Source of the DNA: Curtobacterium pusillum
Lineage (GTDB): Bacteria > Actinomycetota > Actinomycetes > Actinomycetales > Microbacteriaceae
Assembly (NCBI GenBank): GCA_002025645.1
Contig: CP018783.1
Location: forward strand, 3,472,001 to 3,536,000
DNA length: 64,000 nucleotides
Direction of reading: 5' to 3'
Both the position numbers and the translations under genes were made by a program. Of the stretch, positions 52,418 through 61,478 are shown piece after piece; position 1 is the stretch's first letter; every line of letters starts with the position of its first letter. Below the pieces are notes generated by a model that worked only from the letters and a program-made list of their open reading frames with translations, was not told where the DNA came from and did no database searches.

Positions 52418-53422
52418 ATGGAATTCAGGTACCTGGGCAACTCCGGACTCAAGATCTCCGAGATCACCTACGGCAACTGGCTGACGCACGGTTCGCAGGT
52501 CGAGAACGACGTCGCCACCCAGTGCGTACGGGCAGCGCTCGACGCCGGCATCACGACGTTCGACACGGCCGACACGTACGCCAACACGAAGGCCGAGACG
52601 GTCCTCGGCGAAGCACTCAAGGGCGAGCGTCGTCAGTCGCTGGAGATCTTCACGAAGGTCTACTGGCCGACCGGTCCGAAGGGCCACAACGACACCGGCC
52701 TCAGCCGGAAGCACATCATGGAGTCGATCGACGGCTCGCTCGAGCGGCTGCAGACGGACTACGTTGACCTCTACCAGGCGCACCGCTACGACCACGAGAC
52801 CCCCCTCGAGGAGACGATGCAGGCCTTCGCCGACGTCGTCCGCCAGGGCAAGGCGCTCTACATCGGCGTCAGCGAGTGGAACGCCGAGCAGATCCGTGCC
52901 GGAGCCGCCCTCGCGAAGGAACTCGGCTTCCAGCTCATCTCGAACCAGCCCCAGTACTCGATGCTGTGGCGGGTCATCGAGGGCGAGGTCGTCCCGGCCT
53001 CGAAGCAGCTCGGTCTGTCGCAGATCGTCTGGTCGCCCATCGCCCAGGGCGTGCTCACCGGCAAGTACAAGCCCGGTCAGCCGCTCCCCGAGGGCTCGCG
53101 CGCCACGGACGAGAAGGGCGGCGCCGACATGATCAAGCGGTTCATGCGCGACGAGGTCCTCGAGGCCGTCCAGCGCCTCCAGCCCGTCGCCGACCAGGCC
53201 GGGCTCACGCTCGCGCAGCTCGCGATCGCGTGGACGCTCCAGAACGAGAACGTCGCGAGTGCGATCGTCGGCGCCTCGCGTCCGGAGCAGGTCACCGACA
53301 ACGTGAAGGCCGCGGGCGTCACGCTCGACGCCGACGCGCTCGCCGCGATCGACGCGGCCCTGGGGGACATCCCGGAACGCGACGCGTCGAAGACGGTCAG
53401 CCCGGCGTCGCGCCCCGCGTAG
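52418..53422 (+). CDS. Aldo/keto reductase (voltage-gated K channel beta-like)
   Basis: The 334 residues start directly with the family motif MEFRYLGNSGLKISEITYGNW, with no extension, unlike the reductase at 48019. It shows FDTADTYANTKAE, IFTKVYWPTGP (Lys), DLYQAHRYDHETPLEE (His), ISNQPQYSMLWR and AIVGASRPEQV. The physiological substrate is unknown. It is followed by a perfect 42-nt palindrome. Confidence 0.93.
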   Translation: MEFRYLGNSGLKISEITYGNWLTHGSQVENDVATQCVRAALDAGITTFDTADTYANTKAETVLGEALKGERRQSLEIFTKVYWPTGPKGHNDTGLSRKHIMESIDGSLERLQTDYVDLYQAHRYDHETPLEETMQAFADVVRQGKALYIGVSEWNAEQIRAGAALAKELGFQLISNQPQYSMLWRVIEGEVVPASKQLGLSQIVWSPIAQGVLTGKYKPGQPLPEGSRATDEKGGADMIKRFMRDEVLEAVQRLQPVADQAGLTLAQLAIAWTLQNENVASAIVGASRPEQVTDNVKAAGVTLDADALAAIDAALGDIPERDASKTVSPASRPA

Positions 53423-53436
53423 ACGCGACCAGCCCC

Positions 53437-53478
53437 GGACTGGAGGCGCGGTGCCAGCTGGCACCGCGCCTCCAGTCC
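53437..53478. terminator. 42-nt palindrome, perfect copy
   Basis: Two perfect 21-nt arms (outer GGACTGG, inner GGTGCCAG). An outer GACGCGACC/GGTCGCGTC pair (about 53422-53430 and 53487-53495) could lengthen the stem. It lies 15 nt after the reductase stop. Confidence 0.85.
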
Positions 53479-53598
53479 GTCGTGGGGTCGCGTCCACCGC
53501 GACCCGCATGTGAACAGCAGGTGTCGCGAAACTGGCAGAAGCCTCCGTAAGCCTGTACCCCTCCCAAACCGCACCCCCACGTCCCCCGAATCGGGGGC

Positions 53599-54123
53599 AT
53601 GACCCGAACCGATACCCCCGTTGTGGTGTCATCCGCCACCGGAGCGGTGCCCGTCCCGCCGCGCGCGACCCTCGCGCGGCTGGTGACCCTCGCCCGCCAG
53701 CTGGTCTCCTTCGGGAGCATCGGCGCCGTCTGCTTCGTCATCGACCTCGGCGTCTACAACCTCCTCCGCGCGACCGTGATGCCCGACGGGCCCATCGCCG
53801 CGAAGATCGTCTCCGCCGTCGTGTCCACGGCCGTCGCCTGGGTCGGCAACCGGTTCATCACCTTCCGCGCCGAACGCCAGACGGGCCGGCGCGAGACCCT
53901 CCGCGAAGGGCTCCTCTTCGCGGCCACGAACCTCATCGGCCTCGGCATCGCCGCCGCCTGCCTGTTCGTCTCGCACTACGTCCTCGGATTCACCTCCACC
54001 CTCGCCGACAACGTCGCCGGCAACGGGGTGGGTCTCGTGCTCGGCACCGCGTTCCGGTTCGCCGCGTACAAGGCCCTCGTCTTCCGTTCCACCGACGCTC
54101 ACGCGAAGGAGCTCGCCGAATGA
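53599..54123 (+). CDS. GtrA family membrane protein
   Basis: A 174-residue protein with four membrane helices (LVSFGSIGAVCFVIDLGVYNLL, AKIVSAVVSTAVAWVGNRFITF and two more), typical of GtrA proteins that move or hold polyprenol-linked sugars. It heads a coupled operon and overlaps the GT2 gene by 4 nt (ATGA). A CCCCCGA/TCGGGGG palindrome lies immediately before the ATG. Confidence 0.88.
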   Translation: MTRTDTPVVVSSATGAVPVPPRATLARLVTLARQLVSFGSIGAVCFVIDLGVYNLLRATVMPDGPIAAKIVSAVVSTAVAWVGNRFITFRAERQTGRRETLREGLLFAATNLIGLGIAAACLFVSHYVLGFTSTLADNVAGNGVGLVLGTAFRFAAYKALVFRSTDAHAKELAE

Positions 54124-55610
54124 CCATCTCCGCCACGCTGCTGACGGCCGCCGGGCCGCTGCTCCAGCCCAACGAGGGGACCGCTCCGTCGGGCGTCCCG
54201 AACCGGGGCACGACCGACGTGCCGACGGGAGGCTCGGGTCAGATCTCGCAGGGAGCCTGGTCGCTGGGCGAGTGGATCGGGTACTCGACCCTCGTCGCCG
54301 TGTCCGTGCTGCTCACGATCATCGCGCTCACCACCCTCTGGTGGATGCTGCACGCATGGCGGTCGCGGGACGCGCTGAAGTCGACGAGCTTCAGCCAGAG
54401 CCCGCGCCCGGCCGCGCACCGGTTCACGCTGCTCGTGCCCGGCCGCCACGAGCAGGACGTCATGGGCGAGACGCTCGACATGCTCGCCAAGCAGGACCAC
54501 CCCGACTTCGAGATCATCGCGATCGTCGGCGAGGACGACCCCGAGACGGACGCCGTCGTGCGTGCCGCCGCGGCCCGCCACCCCTCGCTGATCCGCGTCG
54601 TGGTGGACGACACGGCGCCGAAGAACAAGCCGAAGGCGATGAACCTCGCGCTGCAGTACGCCACTGGTGACATCGTCGGCGTGTTCGACGCCGAGGACGA
54701 GGTCTACCCGCGCCTGCTGTCCCTGGTGGACTCGCGCTTCCAGGAGACCGACGCCGACGTGGTGCAGGGCGGCGTGCAGCTCATGAACTTCAAGTCGAGC
54801 TGGTGGTCGCTCCGCAACGTGCTCGAGTACTACTTCTGGTTCCGCTCGCGTCTGCACTTCCACGCCGGCTCGAAGTTCATCCCGCTCGGCGGCAACACCG
54901 TCTTCGTCACCCGATCGCGGCTCGAGTGGTCCAACGGGTGGGACGCGCACTGCCTCGCCGAGGACTGCGAGCTCGGCGTCCGGCTCTCCGCCGACGGCGC
55001 CAAGGTCGTCGTCGCGTACAGCCCCGAGGCCGTCACCCGTGAGGAGACCCCGCCCACCTTCGCCTCCCTGCTCAAGCAGCGGACCCGGTGGAACCAGGGC
55101 TTCCTGCAGGTGCTCGGCAAGGGGGAGTGGAAGAAGCTGCCGAGTTTCCGACAGCGGTTCTTCGCGCGCTACATGCTGACGATGCCGTTCATCCAGGCGG
55201 CCACCGGGCTCCTCATCCCGCTGAGCGTCGTGATGATCCTGTTCGTCAAGGTGCCGACGGCGATCGCCCTCGTCTCCTTCGTGCCGCTCGCGCCGACGCT
55301 GATGCTCCTCGCGGTCGAGGTCGTCGGCCTCAACGAGTTCGGTCGGATCTACGGCGAACGAGTGCGGGTGCGCGACTACGTGAAGCTCGTGCTCGGCCTC
55401 GTGCCCTACCAGGTGTTCCTCGCCGCTGCCGCCGTCCGGGCCGTCGTCCGGCACGCCAAGGGGCAGAACGGGTGGGAGAAGACGGAGCACACCGGGCAGC
55501 ACCGGACGGCTGGGCAGCCGGCCGAGGTCGTGGGGTTCGCGAACGCCGTCACGACCGACAGCTCGGACGAGCGTGAGCTCGCCGGTTCGACCACTGGAGG
55601 GACCCGATGA
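54120..55610 (+). CDS. Family 2 glycosyltransferase, cellulose-synthase-like
   Basis: The 496 residues have a membrane helix near 45-75, a GT2 catalytic domain and three C-terminal helices (about 355-445). Processive-synthase motifs are present: RFTLLVPGRHEQD, DAEDE (near 190), CLAEDCELGVRL and KQRTRW (Q-x-x-R-W, near 320). It probably polymerises a beta-linked glycan at the membrane. It is translationally coupled to GtrA upstream and to the GT39 gene downstream. Confidence 0.9.
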   Translation: MTISATLLTAAGPLLQPNEGTAPSGVPNRGTTDVPTGGSGQISQGAWSLGEWIGYSTLVAVSVLLTIIALTTLWWMLHAWRSRDALKSTSFSQSPRPAAHRFTLLVPGRHEQDVMGETLDMLAKQDHPDFEIIAIVGEDDPETDAVVRAAAARHPSLIRVVVDDTAPKNKPKAMNLALQYATGDIVGVFDAEDEVYPRLLSLVDSRFQETDADVVQGGVQLMNFKSSWWSLRNVLEYYFWFRSRLHFHAGSKFIPLGGNTVFVTRSRLEWSNGWDAHCLAEDCELGVRLSADGAKVVVAYSPEAVTREETPPTFASLLKQRTRWNQGFLQVLGKGEWKKLPSFRQRFFARYMLTMPFIQAATGLLIPLSVVMILFVKVPTAIALVSFVPLAPTLMLLAVEVVGLNEFGRIYGERVRVRDYVKLVLGLVPYQVFLAAAAVRAVVRHAKGQNGWEKTEHTGQHRTAGQPAEVVGFANAVTTDSSDERELAGSTTGGTR

Positions 55611-57595
55611 CCGCCAGCATCACCAACACGACCGGCATCCCGATCCGTGGTGCCGTCGCGGGCCAGCGCTCCGGCGTCGGCGCCTGGTTCCGTCGGCACG
55701 CCGCGAGCCTCGGCTGGCTGCTGCCCGTCCTCGCCGTCACGGTCGTCGTGCAGGCGTGGAACATGTCCGGCACGCCGCAGCGCATCGACGACGAGGGGAC
55801 GTACACCGCGCAGGCGTGGGCGATCGCACACCTCGGCGAGATCACGCACTACACGTACTGGTACGACCACCCGCCGCTCGGGTGGTTCCAGATCGCCGGG
55901 TACACCTCGCTGACCGGGGCGTTCGCGCGCTACCCGTTCGCCGTCGAGGCCGGCCGTGAGGCGATGGTCTTCTTCGCCGCCGTGTCGAGCATCCTGCTGT
56001 TCGTCCTCGCCCGCCGTCTCGGCACGGGCCGGGCGACCGCGGCCGCCGCAGGCCTCGTCTTCGCCCTGTCGCCGCTCGCACTGCAGTACCACCGCACCGT
56101 GTACATCGACAACGTCGCGACGCCCTGGCTCCTCGCCGCGTTCGTCCTCGTGCTGAGCCGACGTCAGCAGCTGGCCGGGTTCGCCGGGGCTGCCGCGTGC
56201 CTCGGGATCGCCGTGCTCTCCAAGGAGACGTACCTGCTCGCGCTGCCGTTCCTCATCTGGATCGCGGTGCGCCGGGCCGACAAGAGCACCCGCCGGTACA
56301 CGCTGAGCGTCGCCGGGGCCGTGCTCGCCGTGATCGGCGGCGGCTACCTGCTGCTCGCCGCGGTGAAGGGCGAGCTCCTGCCCGGGACCGGACGGGTCAG
56401 CCTGTTCGAGGGCATCACCTACCAGCTCGGGTCCCGAGCGGCCTCGGGGTCGGTGTTCGACTCGGGGAGCCTCGCGAACGAGGCCGCCTCCCAGTGGTGG
56501 GCCCTCGACCCCGTGTTCATCGTGCTCGGGTCCGTGGCCGCCGTCGTCGGGCTCTTCCTGCGCCGGGTCCGCCCGATCGCCGCGATGCTCGTGTTCCTGC
56601 TGCTCATGATGTTCCGGCCGAACGGGTACCTGCCCGTGCCGTACGTCATCATGCTCATCCCGTTCGCGGCGCTGCTCGTGGCGTACACCGCCGAACGCGC
56701 CGTCCTCGCGATCGCCGGGCGCACCCGGACCCGCACGCGCCTCGGCGGAGCCACCCGCCGTGGCCTCGGCATCACCTGGCTGGCGGCCACCACCGCGGCG
56801 CTCGTCGTGGCGGTCCCGCTCTGGGGCGGCCAGCTGCGCGGGTTCGTGCTCGGCAACCTCGACCTGCCGATGCAGCAGGCCGAGGAGTGGGTGGGCGACA
56901 ACGTGCCGAAGTCCTCCCGGCTGCTCGTCGACGACGCCATGTGGGTCGACCTCGTGCAGGACGGCTTCGCCCGGAACAACGTCGTCTGGTACTACAAGCT
57001 CGACACCGACGCCGCGGTCGAACGCCAGTCGCCGAACGGGTGGAAGGACGCGGACTACGTCGTCACGACTGACTCCATGCGGACCGGCGGCAACTCGTCG
57101 TCCGACATCCGGCAGGCGATCGAGAACTCGACGTCCGTCGCCGCGTTCGGCACCGGGAACCAGCGGGTCGACGTCCGTCGGATCCACTCCGAGGGCACGA
57201 CCGCCGCGAACGCTGCGATCACCCGCGCGACCGACCTCCGCAAGACGATGGGCACCCAGCTCGCCGCGAACCCGGCACTCCGGGCGGACGGCGGGACGAA
57301 GTCGCAGTTCCGTGCCGGCCAGGTCGACTCGCGGGCGATGATCGCGCTCGGCCAGGTGCTCGCCGACCGGGCGATCGGTGTCGACCGCTTCACGCCGCTC
57401 GAGGGGGAGACCGGGCAGCCGTTCCGCCGGGTGGTCCTCGACGCGTCGGACGCCTCGGCTGCCGCACGGGTCGCCGCCACGCTCGACGCGATGTCCGACG
57501 CCTTCCGCCCCGCCTCGGTGGAGCGCGACGGCTCGGAGCTCACCGTCACGTACCTGCCCGCCGACCCCACCACGACCGCGACGAGCGCCACGTGA
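55607..57595 (+). CDS. Family 39-like glycosyltransferase
   Basis: A 662-residue polytopic enzyme that would use a polyprenyl-phosphate sugar outside the membrane. The first external loop carries the acidic RIDDEGTYTAQAWAI, then HYTYWYDHPPLGWFQ, YHRTVYIDNVATPWLL and SKETYLLALPFLIW, as in ArnT/PMT-type enzymes. A soluble C-terminal domain covers about residues 425-662. Third gene of the coupled gtrA-GT2-GT39 set. Confidence 0.88.
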   Translation: MTASITNTTGIPIRGAVAGQRSGVGAWFRRHAASLGWLLPVLAVTVVVQAWNMSGTPQRIDDEGTYTAQAWAIAHLGEITHYTYWYDHPPLGWFQIAGYTSLTGAFARYPFAVEAGREAMVFFAAVSSILLFVLARRLGTGRATAAAAGLVFALSPLALQYHRTVYIDNVATPWLLAAFVLVLSRRQQLAGFAGAAACLGIAVLSKETYLLALPFLIWIAVRRADKSTRRYTLSVAGAVLAVIGGGYLLLAAVKGELLPGTGRVSLFEGITYQLGSRAASGSVFDSGSLANEAASQWWALDPVFIVLGSVAAVVGLFLRRVRPIAAMLVFLLLMMFRPNGYLPVPYVIMLIPFAALLVAYTAERAVLAIAGRTRTRTRLGGATRRGLGITWLAATTAALVVAVPLWGGQLRGFVLGNLDLPMQQAEEWVGDNVPKSSRLLVDDAMWVDLVQDGFARNNVVWYYKLDTDAAVERQSPNGWKDADYVVTTDSMRTGGNSSSDIRQAIENSTSVAAFGTGNQRVDVRRIHSEGTTAANAAITRATDLRKTMGTQLAANPALRADGGTKSQFRAGQVDSRAMIALGQVLADRAIGVDRFTPLEGETGQPFRRVVLDASDASAAARVAATLDAMSDAFRPASVERDGSELTVTYLPADPTTTATSAT

Positions 57596-57607
57596 CCGCC
57601 CCCGGTC

Positions 57608-57666
57608 GCGAGCGGGCGAAACACGCGGGGTCCCGCCTCGGATCCGGACCGGAAAGGCCCGCTCGC
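57608..57666. repeat. 59-nt palindrome, copy 9
   Basis: Left arm GCGAGCGGGCG; right end GGCCCGCTCGC, one change from the usual arm. The interior (ACACGCGGGGTCCCGCC, GGATCCGGACCGG) is itself palindromic and shared with copy 10. Confidence 0.87.
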
Positions 57667-57700
57667 GCGGACATCGTCGGGAGTCGGGGGAGCGCGTCCC

Positions 57701-57759
57701 GCGAGTGGGCGGAACACGCGGGGTCCCGCCCCGGATCCGAACCGGAAAGGCCCGCTCGC
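57701..57759. repeat. 59-nt palindrome, copy 10
   Basis: Left arm GCGAGTGGGCG. The interior is nearly the same as copy 9 with a few substitutions and no length change. Confidence 0.87.
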
Positions 57760-57846
57760 GCGGAGGCTCGCGCGGACGCAGACGCTCGCGGCAGGACCGA
57801 AACCCAGCAGCACCAGACCCGAACCACGACCAGAAGGAGCACCACC

Positions 57847-58689
57847 ATGCCCACACCTCGTCGCACCCGCACCCGCACCCTCGCGGTCGGAGCCCTCGCC
57901 GCGAGCCTCGTGGCCGCCGCCGTCGGCCTCGCCCCGCAGGCGGCAACCGCAGCCACCGCCGCCGCCCCCGCAGCCACCACGAGCGACGAGGGCTGGCTCC
58001 GCGTCGGCCACCTCTCCCCGGACACGAAGGGCGTCGACGTCGAACTGTCGAGCCTCTCCGGCGGCACGAAGGTGTTCGAGCTCGACGACGTCACCTACGG
58101 CCAGGTCAGCCCGTACCAGGAGCTCCCGGTCGGCACCTACGTCCTCTCGATGCGCGCCGCGAACGCGCCCGACTCGACGCCCGTGATCTCCACCGACGTC
58201 ACGGTCGACAAGGGCGACGCGAGCACCGTCGTCGCCTACGGCAAGAACGACTCCCTGAAGACGACGGCGTTCACGGACGACCTGCAGCAGCCGGGCGACG
58301 GCAAGGCGAAGCTCCGGCTCGTCCAGGCCGCGACGACCGCGAAGAAGGTCGACGTGAGCACCTCCGAGGGCACCGCCGTCGCCGAGGGGGCCGCGTTCGG
58401 CACCGCCACGAAGTACGCCACCGTCGACGCCGGCAAGTGGACGCTGGACGTCTCGGGCAGTGGGCAGCAGGGCACCACGAAGGTCGACCTGGCCGGCAAC
58501 ACCGTCTCGACGCTGTTCGTGCTCGACGACAGCAAGGGCGACCTCACGGTCGTCCCGGTCACGGACGCTGCGGCCACGGCCTCGACACCGTCCGGCGGCG
58601 TGCAGACCGGTGGCGGCGGCGCAGCCGCCGACCCGACCACGCAGGCGGTCCACGCGGCCATCGCGACCCTCCGTTCGCTGTTCCGCTGA
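57847..58689 (+). CDS. Secreted DUF4397 domain protein
   Basis: The 280 residues have a Sec signal (RTRTRTLAVGALAASLVAAAVGLAPQAATA given here in parts: basic start, hydrophobic 10-28, Ala-rich cleavage region). The DUF4397 beta-domain follows (GWLRVGHLSPDTKGVDVELSS shortened to its core GHLSPD and VDVELS; VGTYVLSMRAA; KLRLVQAA). A glycine-rich linker precedes a short C-terminal helix (VHAAIATLRSLF). No LPxTG-type sorting motif is visible although a sortase gene follows. Probably a cell-surface protein. Confidence 0.82.
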   Translation: MPTPRRTRTRTLAVGALAASLVAAAVGLAPQAATAATAAAPAATTSDEGWLRVGHLSPDTKGVDVELSSLSGGTKVFELDDVTYGQVSPYQELPVGTYVLSMRAANAPDSTPVISTDVTVDKGDASTVVAYGKNDSLKTTAFTDDLQQPGDGKAKLRLVQAATTAKKVDVSTSEGTAVAEGAAFGTATKYATVDAGKWTLDVSGSGQQGTTKVDLAGNTVSTLFVLDDSKGDLTVVPVTDAAATASTPSGGVQTGGGGAAADPTTQAVHAAIATLRSLFR

Positions 58690-58697
58690 CGCACCGG

Positions 58698-58752
58698 CCT
58701 GGAGGCACGGATCACCGCAGCCGATCCGCTCACGTGATCCGTTCCTCCAGTC
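58698..58752. terminator. Palindrome with 42-nt-family outer arms
   Basis: CTGGAGGCACGGATCAC pairs with GTGATCCGTTCCTCCAG with one mismatch around an 18-nt loop. The outer CTGGAGG/CCTCCAG is the 42-nt family arm, but the length differs. It lies between the DUF4397 and GH8 genes. Confidence 0.72.
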
Positions 58753-58785
58753 CGACCCCCGCACCCACTCAGGAAGGCAGGCCGC

Positions 58786-59937
58786 ATGACCCGCAGGACC
58801 TGGATCCCCGTGACCGCCGCCGCCGCGCTGGTCGTCGCCGTCGGCATCGCGCTCGTCGCGGTGCGCCCGTGGGGCGACCCCGCGCCGCAGGCCGGAGGTG
58901 CGTCGACCCCGACGTCCTCCGCGGCACCGGACGCGGCGCGCTCGCCGGAGCAGCTGCGGACGGACTTCCTCGACCGGTACGTCCGCGACGGCCGCGTCGT
59001 CCGCACCGACCAGGGCGGCGACACCGTCAGCGAGGGGCAGGCCTACGGGTTGCTCATCGCCTACGCGAACGGTGACCGGAAGACGTTCGACGAGATCTGG
59101 TCGTGGACGAAGCGGCACCTGCTGACCGACGACGACCTGCTCGCCTGGCGGTGGACGCCCGACGAGGGCGTCGCCGACGGGCAGTCCGCGAGCGACGCCG
59201 ACCTCGACGCCGCGCGGGCCCTCGTGCTCGCCGGTTCGGAGTGGGGCGAGTCGCGGTACACGGCGGCGGGGAAGACCATGGCGTCCGCGATCCTCGAGCA
59301 CGAGACCGCGACGACCGACCTCGGCACGATCCTGCTCCCGGGGCCGTGGGCCGACTCGGAGCCGTACCGGTACGACGCCTCGTACGCATCACCCGCGGCG
59401 TTCGAGGTCCTCGCGAAGGCGACGGGCGACGACCGCTGGACGGCGCTGTCGGCGGGGTCCCGTGCGGTCACCGGGGCGGTGCTCGACGAGTCCGACCTGC
59501 CGAGTGACTGGTCGCAGGTGCACGCCGACGGCAGCGTCGACCCGATGCCGGCGACCGGTGGCGACGGACGCGTGCTGTACGGCTACGACGCGATGCGGAT
59601 GCCGCTCCGGTACGCCGAGGGGTGTGCGGCGGCGGACCGGTCCCTCGCGGGGTCGATCGCGCCGACGCTCCGGCGGAGCACGCAGCTCGCGGCGCAGCTC
59701 GACCTCGGCGGCACGGCCGTGACCGGGGACACGAGTGCCCTGGCGTACGTGGCCCGGGCCGCGGCGGAGCAGGCGGCGGGGCAGTCCTCCGCGGCGACCA
59801 CCGACCTGCGCCGGGCGGACCGGACGGCCGCGACCACGCCGACGTACTACGGGGACGCGTGGGCGGCGCTCGGCGCGACCATGCTGACGTCGGACGTGCT
59901 CGGCGGGTGCGGGACCTCGGCGGGAGGGGCGTCGTGA
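58786..59937 (+). CDS. Glycoside hydrolase family 8
   Basis: A 383-residue exported enzyme with an N-terminal hydrophobic anchor (about 8-27) and Pro/Ser linker. GH8 features are VSEGQAYGLLIA with the general-acid glutamate (near 83), ASDADLDAARAL with the catalytic Asp region, and YDASYASPAAFEVLA. GH8 members include BcsZ-type endoglucanases in cellulose loci, so it probably trims the polymer made by the GT2 protein. AGGAAGG lies 9 nt before the ATG; the stop overlaps the sortase start. Confidence 0.85.
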   Translation: MTRRTWIPVTAAAALVVAVGIALVAVRPWGDPAPQAGGASTPTSSAAPDAARSPEQLRTDFLDRYVRDGRVVRTDQGGDTVSEGQAYGLLIAYANGDRKTFDEIWSWTKRHLLTDDDLLAWRWTPDEGVADGQSASDADLDAARALVLAGSEWGESRYTAAGKTMASAILEHETATTDLGTILLPGPWADSEPYRYDASYASPAAFEVLAKATGDDRWTALSAGSRAVTGAVLDESDLPSDWSQVHADGSVDPMPATGGDGRVLYGYDAMRMPLRYAEGCAAADRSLAGSIAPTLRRSTQLAAQLDLGGTAVTGDTSALAYVARAAAEQAAGQSSAATTDLRRADRTAATTPTYYGDAWAALGATMLTSDVLGGCGTSAGGAS

Positions 59938-60620
59938 CCGGCGGGCTGCGGCTCTCGCGTCGCGGAGCGCTCGTCGCGGGGGTCGTCGCGGGCGTGCTCG
60001 TCGTCGGCGGGGTGGCCGGGGTGGCCGTCGCGACGACGAACGGGTCGGCCCAACCGACCGCGGCGGCGTCCGCTTCCGCCTCTGCTCCAGCTTCCGGTTC
60101 CGCTTCCGGTTCCGCTGCGGGGAACAGCGGCACCGCGGGGTTCCAGGACCCGGCCGCGCCCGCCGACCGTTCCGACGCGACCCCGGTCAGCGTGGCCATC
60201 CCGGCCATCGGGGTGTCGTCCTCCCTCGAGGACCTCCACCGCGGTGCCGCCGGCGAGCTCGACCCGCCGAAGGACTGGGACAGCGCCGGCTGGTTCAGCG
60301 ACGGCATCGTCCCCGGACAGGTCGGCCCCGCCGTCATCGCCGGGCACGTCGACAGCCCCACCGCCGCGGCCGTGTTCTTCCGGCTCGACGAACTGGTCGC
60401 CGGCGACGAGGTCCACGTCGCCATGTCCGACGGCACCACCCGGACCTTCACGGTCGACCGATCGGAGCGCGCCGCGAAGTCCGCGTTCCCGACGAGCGAC
60501 GTCTACGGCACCACACCCACCCCGCAGCTGCGACTCATCACCTGCGACGGCACGTTCGACACGGCCACAGGGCACTACACGGACAATCTGATCGTGTTCG
60601 CAGACCTCTCGTCGGATTGA
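59934..60620 (+). CDS. Class F-like sortase
   Basis: The 228-residue protein has an N-terminal membrane anchor (about 9-35), an Ala/Ser/Gly linker coded by imperfect hexanucleotide repeats, then the sortase barrel: the catalytic His in VIAGHVDSP (near 138) and Cys in LRLITCDGTFD (near 202). At the end HYTDNLIVF, threonine stands where I would look for the catalytic arginine, but my alignment is by eye. GTG start within the GH8 stop. It would attach surface proteins or act on the DUF4397 protein. Confidence 0.8.
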   Translation: MTGGLRLSRRGALVAGVVAGVLVVGGVAGVAVATTNGSAQPTAAASASASAPASGSASGSAAGNSGTAGFQDPAAPADRSDATPVSVAIPAIGVSSSLEDLHRGAAGELDPPKDWDSAGWFSDGIVPGQVGPAVIAGHVDSPTAAAVFFRLDELVAGDEVHVAMSDGTTRTFTVDRSERAAKSAFPTSDVYGTTPTPQLRLITCDGTFDTATGHYTDNLIVFADLSSD

Positions 60621-60665
60621 CGCAGCACCCGACCGATATCTTCGATGTCAAGCGCAAGGAGCATC

Positions 60666-61460
60666 ATGAGCACGACCTTGGTCATCATCCCGACCTACGA
60701 CGAGGCGGAGAACGTCCGACCCATCGTCACGCGCACACTCGCCGCCACCGACGACACCGTGCACGTGCTCGTCGTGGACGACAACTCCCCGGACGGCACC
60801 GGCGACATCGCCGACGCGATCGCCCGCGAGACCGACCGGGTCCACGTGATGCACCGCACCGTCAAGGACGGCCTCGGCGGCGCGTACCTCGCCGGCTTCG
60901 CCTGGGGTCTCGAGCACGGCTACGACAAGCTCGTCGAGATGGACGCGGACGGCTCGCACCACCCCGAGTACCTGCCCTGGATGATCGAGCTGGCGGACAC
61001 GAACGACCTCGTCCTCGGGTCCCGCTGGATCAAGCACGGCAAGGTCGAGAACTGGCCGTGGTACCGCGAGATGCTCTCCCGCGGCGGCAACCTCTACACG
61101 CGCCTCGCCCTCGGCATCGCCGTGCGGGACGCGACCGGCGGCTTCCGGGTGTTCACCTCCCGGGCGTTCGAGCGCATCGACCTGGCCGGTGTCGCGTCGA
61201 AGGGGTACTGCTTCCAGGTGGACCTCTGCTGGCGTGCCCTCGAGGCAGGCCTGCGCGTCGTCGAGACACCCATCACCTTCACCGAACGCGAGTTCGGCGT
61301 CTCGAAGATGAGCGGCAACATCGTCCGCGAGAGCCTCACGCTCGTCACGAAGTGGGGCATCGACCGGCGGCTGCGCGAAGCGCGCTCCCTGGTCAAGGAC
61401 CACCGCCGGCTGCCGTCCGTGCGGGCGAACGCGCACGCGGTCGCCGACCACGCGGCCTGA
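60666..61460 (+). CDS. Polyprenol monophosphomannose synthase
   Basis: GT2 enzyme that makes polyprenyl-phosphate-mannose, the donor for GT39-type enzymes. The 264 residues contain TLVIIPTYDEAENV, VLVVDDNSPDGTGDIAD, GLGGAYLAGFAWG, the metal-binding EMDADGSHHPEYLPWM and GYCFQVDLCWRA. AAGGAG lies 6 nt before the ATG. It follows the sortase by 45 nt and could feed the GT39 protein at 55607. Confidence 0.93.
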   Translation: MSTTLVIIPTYDEAENVRPIVTRTLAATDDTVHVLVVDDNSPDGTGDIADAIARETDRVHVMHRTVKDGLGGAYLAGFAWGLEHGYDKLVEMDADGSHHPEYLPWMIELADTNDLVLGSRWIKHGKVENWPWYREMLSRGGNLYTRLALGIAVRDATGGFRVFTSRAFERIDLAGVASKGYCFQVDLCWRALEAGLRVVETPITFTEREFGVSKMSGNIVRESLTLVTKWGIDRRLREARSLVKDHRRLPSVRANAHAVADHAA

Positions 61461-61478
61461 CGGCCCGACGGCGGTGCC

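Larger units (their letters stand above)
57596..57846. other. Intergenic region with two 59-nt palindromes
   Basis: Separates the glycosyltransferase genes from the DUF4397 gene. It holds copies 9 and 10 of the 59-nt family and the ribosome site AAGGAG at 57834. Confidence 0.8.

Noticed and set aside
59934-60620. Inactive sortase because of a missing arginine
   Set aside because: Threonine near the expected position was noted, but the alignment is by eye and family loops differ, so inactivity is not claimed.
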